From contig JAFAGR010000005.1 of NCBI GenBank assembly GCA_023422565.1, forward strand, positions 1 to 24,421: DNA of 24,421 bases, in the 5' to 3' direction. The position numbers and the translations under genes are program-made. This document shows positions 20,921-24,421 of this stretch, piece by piece (positions within the stretch are counted from its first letter, which is position 1; the number at the start of each line of letters is the position of its first letter). The stretch comes from Bacteroidota bacterium. Lineage in GTDB: Bacteria > Bacteroidota > Bacteroidia > Chitinophagales > Chitinophagaceae. The notes under the pieces were generated by a model that was not told the origin of the DNA, ran no database searches, and worked only from the letters and a program-made list of their open reading frames with translations.

Positions 20921-22168
20921 ATGGCAATTGAAATTAAAGTTCCAACGGTTGGAGAAAGTATCAATGAAGTATCTCTTGTAAAATGGCTTAAGCAGGATGG
21001 GGAATGGGCGGACAGAGATGAGGTTCTTGCCGAGTTGGAAAGTGAAAAAGCAACTTTTGAAGTGAATGCAGAGCAGGCCGGTGTGGTAAAGCACGTAGCC
21101 AAAGAAGGCGATACGCTTGCCATTGGCGACCTTGTTTGCACAATTGATACCGATGCCGCCCGGCCGGAAGGCGCGGGGAAAACTGAGTCGGAACCGGAGG
21201 AAAAGAAAGCTTCGGCTCCTACCGCTGAAAAAGAACCCGCTGCAAAAGAAACAACTGCCGAGAAAGCCGAAACCAAAAAAGCTGAGGAGAAAGTGAAGGC
21301 CACTCCGGTTGCCGCCGCAATTATTGCAGACAAGAAAGTAGATAAGCAATCAATAAAGCCATCGGGCAGCAATGGACGGATATTAAAGCAGGATGTTCTG
21401 GCCGCATTGGAAAATCCCGGAAGAAGCGCCGTGCTTTTCAGCAGGGAAGAAAAGGCTGAGAAGATGAGCAACCTTCGCAAAACAATTTCGCGCCGCCTTG
21501 TAGAAGCAAAGAATTCTACGGCAATGCTCACCACTTTCAATGAAGTGGATATGAGCGCAATTATGGAAGTGCGTAAGAAGTATAAAGACAAGTTTAAGGA
21601 GATACACGGTGTGGGCCTCGGTTTCATGAGTTTCTTTACGAAAGCCTGCTGCTATGCTTTGCAAAAATTCCCTTCAGTAAATGCATATATTGATGGGGAA
21701 AATATCATCTTTCATGATTTCTGTGATATTTCCATCGCGGTAAGCGGTCCAAAAGGCTTGGTGGTTCCGGTGATAAGGAATGCCGAAAGCCTTGGGATGG
21801 CGGAAATTGAGAATGCGGTGGTTGACCTTGCTACGAAAGCAAGAAACAACAAACTCACCATTGAGGAAATGAGCGGCGGAACATTCACCATTACTAACGG
21901 AGGAATTTTCGGCTCCATGATGAGCACACCAATAATAAACATTCCGCAAAGCGCGATCCTGGGCATGCATAACATTGTTGAACGCCCCATGGCCGTGAAC
22001 GGGCAGGTTGTGATAAAGCCGATGATGTATGTGGCACTGAGTTATGATCACCGCATAATCGATGGACGCGAATCGGTAGGTTTCCTCGTAACCGTTAAGC
22101 AACTCCTGGAAAACCCGTCTCTGTTGTTATTCGGCAAGGATCCTCTGGATGCTTTGCTTGAAATGTGA
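20921..22168 (+). CDS. sucB: Dihydrolipoyllysine succinyltransferase, E2 of 2-oxoglutarate dehydrogenase
   Basis: A 415-aa E2 enzyme. The lipoyl domain (1-77) has the lipoyl lysine K43 in ESEKATFEV. A long Ala/Lys/Glu-rich linker (about 83-128) precedes the E1/E3-binding domain (about 130-160), and the acetyltransferase core ends with SYDHRIIDG (H377, D381). The start VPTVGESINEVSL and the core fit succinyltransferase rather than acetyltransferase. It transfers the succinyl group to CoA in the citric acid cycle. The E1 gene (sucA), often just upstream, is not here: upstream is the rpoD terminator. The rRNA methyltransferase follows after 5 bp. Confidence 0.93.
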   Translation: MAIEIKVPTVGESINEVSLVKWLKQDGEWADRDEVLAELESEKATFEVNAEQAGVVKHVAKEGDTLAIGDLVCTIDTDAARPEGAGKTESEPEEKKASAPTAEKEPAAKETTAEKAETKKAEEKVKATPVAAAIIADKKVDKQSIKPSGSNGRILKQDVLAALENPGRSAVLFSREEKAEKMSNLRKTISRRLVEAKNSTAMLTTFNEVDMSAIMEVRKKYKDKFKEIHGVGLGFMSFFTKACCYALQKFPSVNAYIDGENIIFHDFCDISIAVSGPKGLVVPVIRNAESLGMAEIENAVVDLATKARNNKLTIEEMSGGTFTITNGGIFGSMMSTPIINIPQSAILGMHNIVERPMAVNGQVVIKPMMYVALSYDHRIIDGRESVGFLVTVKQLLENPSLLLFGKDPLDALLEM

Positions 22169-22173
22169 TTCGC

Positions 22174-23334
22174 ATGAGCCGTTACAGGTCGCATCTTGAA
22201 GTTGCCCGTCAGTTAATTGAAGGATATCAAGGAGAAACTCCTTTTGCCCTTTATCTCAAAAAATTTTTTTCGGGAAAGAAAAAGTTTGGATCAACCGACC
22301 GTAAAACGATAGCCGGCCTGTGTTACAACTTCTTTCGAACTGCCCATGCATTAAAGGGTAACCTCACCGAAAGGATCGTTCAATCTTTTTTTCTTATGAA
22401 TGAAAGCGCCCATCCCTTTTTGGAAGAAATGGATAGCGCATTAAACAAACAAGTTTCTCAGCCTATTGACAAGAAACTTGACCTGCTGCAGTTAAATGTC
22501 AAAGACCTGTTCCCGTTCCGGGATCAATTGTCGGATGAAATTAAAATAGAATCATTCTGCAAATCCTTTTTACATCAGCCATCTTTGTTTTTGAGACCGC
22601 GGCCCGGAAAGGAAATAGCCGTTTTGAATAAACTTGAAAAAGCAGGAATACCTTATGAAAGGCCGGATGAACATTCTCTTCAGATTGCCAACGGAACGAA
22701 ACTGGAAGATATTATTTCCTTGAACAAAGAGGCTGTAGTTCAGGATATCAGTTCGCAACATACACTGGATTACATCGGGGAAGATCTGTTCAATAATTTT
22801 CCGGTGAGTACGTGGGACTGCTGTGCGGCCAGCGGAGGAAAGAGCATCCTTGCCTTCGACAGGCTAAATCAAAAACTTCGTTTAACCGTTACCGATATAC
22901 GGAGCAGTATTTTGAAGAACCTTATGCAGAGGCTTGCTGAAGCAGGAGTTCCAGTATATCATTCAGCCGTAGCAGACCTTGGCAAACCATTAAAGGGTTT
23001 CGATAAGTTTGATGTGATCATTTGTGATGCACCCTGTACGGGCAGCGGAACATGGGCGCGCACGCCTGAACAATTGTATTCATTCAAAGAAGAACGGATA
23101 GGTTATTATGCTTCCTTACAACAGAGTATAATTAATAATGCGATCCCTCATCTTAATAATGGTGGCATATTTGTTTACATTACCTGTTCTGTATTCGCAG
23201 AAGAAAATGAAAGGCAGGTGGACCGGATATTGAAACATCCGGGAATGGACTTGTTGCACCGGCAGTATATAAAGGGTTATACAATGCAGGCGGATACGCT
23301 CTTCACATCAACGTTTCGTTTATCGCGTCAATAG
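22174..23334 (+). CDS. RsmB/NOL1-NOP2-sun family rRNA (cytosine-5) methyltransferase
   Basis: A 386-aa AdoMet enzyme from ATG 22174; GTG 22165, overlapping the sucB stop, would add three residues. The AdoMet motif I is DCCAASGGKS (about 215-224). The two family cysteines are C288 in DAPCTGSGTW and C338 in YITCSVF; the latter is the usual nucleophile and the former helps product release. The N-terminal about 120 residues are helical and could be a degenerate NusB-like domain. It is likely to methylate a cytosine of rRNA; the exact site (E. coli RsmB makes m5C967) is inferred only. Its 3' end overlaps the convergent protease gene by 15 bp. Confidence 0.87.
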   Translation: MSRYRSHLEVARQLIEGYQGETPFALYLKKFFSGKKKFGSTDRKTIAGLCYNFFRTAHALKGNLTERIVQSFFLMNESAHPFLEEMDSALNKQVSQPIDKKLDLLQLNVKDLFPFRDQLSDEIKIESFCKSFLHQPSLFLRPRPGKEIAVLNKLEKAGIPYERPDEHSLQIANGTKLEDIISLNKEAVVQDISSQHTLDYIGEDLFNNFPVSTWDCCAASGGKSILAFDRLNQKLRLTVTDIRSSILKNLMQRLAEAGVPVYHSAVADLGKPLKGFDKFDVIICDAPCTGSGTWARTPEQLYSFKEERIGYYASLQQSIINNAIPHLNNGGIFVYITCSVFAEENERQVDRILKHPGMDLLHRQYIKGYTMQADTLFTSTFRLSRQ

Positions 23335-24420
23335 CACCTGGCGTGTAATTTTCTTTTTTCCCTCAATTGAAACTACTACCGCATACATTCCCTGGCTCCA
23401 CTTTTCTGTAGAAACGGAATGAAGGTTACGCCCCGTTAGTAGTTCACCAGACTTGTGGTAAACGCGCTGCCCTGCAGCGTTATAGACGGTTACCGAATAT
23501 TTTGCGGAAGATGGATTTTCAATAGTTATGTTGAGAGGAGATGCAAAAGGATTCGGTGAAACTTCCACCATGGTTTCAGTCACCGGTGTGCAGGTGGTTA
23601 AATAATTAACCTGCAGCGAGTCGAGATAAAAAGTAGTGTCGGAACCAATTTCAACTCCCATCCGGTAATCAATTATGCCTTGCGGGGTATTCTCAATGTT
23701 GTTGAGAAAATTGATTGTTTGAAAACTGAAAGGCGTTGGTGATTCATTTGTTGCGATGGCTGTGAATTCGTTTTCGCCGGGCGCCCTGCGTTCGAGGAAA
23801 AGTTTCATTCCTGGTCCGGTTTTTATCCTGGTTTCAATTGAAACCTCGCAGCCATTCCTGCTATGGGAGTAAGTAAAGCCTTCTTTTAATAAAAGAACAA
23901 ATGCTTTTTTTACGTCAGGGATTCCATATCCTATCCTGTCGTCGGGTTGATCGAAATTATTTGCAGACATCTTCATCACATCAAACAAATGCATATTGCT
24001 GACCTCCGGAAAGGCCTGCCACAGGCAGGTTGCAATACCCGCAAGATTTGGGCAGGCAAAGGAGGTGCCTGAGGAATAAGTTGGCATACCATCGAAAACG
24101 CTGGCCACTATTGCATTCCAGCCTACGGCGGCGAGGGAAGGTTTTACTGCTCCATCGGGCGCGGGGCCATAGCTGCTGAAACTTCCGACGGCTCCGGTGG
24201 TATCCACAGCGCCAACCGTAATCGCACTGTCTGCATCACCCGGGGTTACAATAAAACGCCATGCATTGTTGCCTTCATTTCCCGCAGAGATCACCATCAG
24301 CATTCCCTTCTTCGCGCCAAGATCTGCAGCACGTGCGCCCATGGTGGTATTGCCGTCCATGTCAGCATATTCATGGTTGAATGCAGGATTATCAAACAAG
24401 GCATAACCCAGAGATGTAGA
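23320..24420 (-). CDS. Secreted subtilisin-like S8 protease, C-terminal part, type IX sorting tail
   Basis: The C-terminal 366 codons of a gene whose 5' part lies beyond the window. Visible S8 features are STSLGY at the truncated end, the oxyanion asparagine in ISAGNEGN, and the catalytic serine in SSGTSFACPNLAG. The catalytic Asp and His would lie outside the window. After the protease domain comes a beta-rich region (about 170-275) and a C-terminal about 80-residue type A sorting domain of the type IX secretion system (SPNPFASPLNI, then YNAAGQRVYH, ending KKITRQVLLTR). It should therefore be secreted or attached at the cell surface. Confidence 0.9.
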   Translation of the reverse strand, partial: STSLGYALFDNPAFNHEYADMDGNTTMGARAADLGAKKGMLMVISAGNEGNNAWRFIVTPGDADSAITVGAVDTTGAVGSFSSYGPAPDGAVKPSLAAVGWNAIVASVFDGMPTYSSGTSFACPNLAGIATCLWQAFPEVSNMHLFDVMKMSANNFDQPDDRIGYGIPDVKKAFVLLLKEGFTYSHSRNGCEVSIETRIKTGPGMKLFLERRAPGENEFTAIATNESPTPFSFQTINFLNNIENTPQGIIDYRMGVEIGSDTTFYLDSLQVNYLTTCTPVTETMVEVSPNPFASPLNITIENPSSAKYSVTVYNAAGQRVYHKSGELLTGRNLHSVSTEKWSQGMYAVVVSIEGKKKITRQVLLTR

Positions 24421-24421
24421 C

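Noticed and set aside
20873..21664. Long minus-strand open frames opposite sucB
   Set aside because: They are antisense of the Ala/Lys/Glu-rich linker of the E2 enzyme and give low-complexity Ser/Phe-rich translations; sucB itself is unmistakable.

Overview
The window looks like chromosomal DNA of a member of the Bacteroidota, most likely of the Chitinophagaceae/Chitinophagales type. The evidence is a short (about 290 aa) RpoD-like primary sigma factor, several promoter-like sites fitting the Bacteroidota TTG-N18..21-TAnnTTTG pattern, a subtilase ending in a type IX secretion sorting domain, a START-like protein of a Bacteroidota type, an insert-bearing LptF/G permease, and the tail of a futalosine-pathway menaquinone gene (mqnD). 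No phage, insertion sequence, CRISPR array or rRNA was seen. The assignment is by family recognition only.

Layout. 1-2460: 3' end of mqnD (+), meeting a minus-strand pair of a class IV aminotransferase and a photolyase. 2502-9026: a signalling block with two units of the same layout. Each is a minus-strand NarL/LuxR response regulator facing a plus-strand trio of a 7-TM protein, a HisKA_3 histidine kinase and a second NarL/LuxR regulator. 9023-10762: a deoxynucleoside kinase and trpS (-). 10904-12186: a LolD/MacB-type ABC ATPase and a PduO-type cobalamin adenosyltransferase (+). 12183-13882: a 55-aa disordered protein and an FAD/Rieske oxidoreductase (-). 14114-14245: tRNA-Met(CAT) with its promoter and terminator (-). 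14302-14976: a membrane-anchored intradiol-dioxygenase-like protein (+). 15021-18656: LptF/G permease, exported superoxide dismutase and M20 peptidase (-). 18693-19675: a protein of unknown function (+) facing a START-like protein (-). 19929-23334: rpoD, sucB and an RsmB-type rRNA methyltransferase (+). 23320-24420: C-terminal part of a secreted S8 protease (-).

The most unusual part is 2502-9026. Both kinases have only a short N-terminal membrane anchor and no sensory domain of their own, and each directly follows a small 7-TM protein. This suggests a split sensor, with a separately encoded 7-TM receptor working with a HisKA_3 kinase and two regulators, one downstream and one divergent. The two units are diverged paralogues, not a recent copy. 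The leaders of the two divergent regulators share a conserved block containing hexamers repeated exactly 10 bp apart. The 0.6-kb gap in the second unit holds inverted and direct repeats that are good operator candidates, plus what may be a decayed small membrane gene. The rest is mostly housekeeping. Gene packing is extreme: five of seven convergent gene pairs overlap at their stop codons and a sixth abuts.
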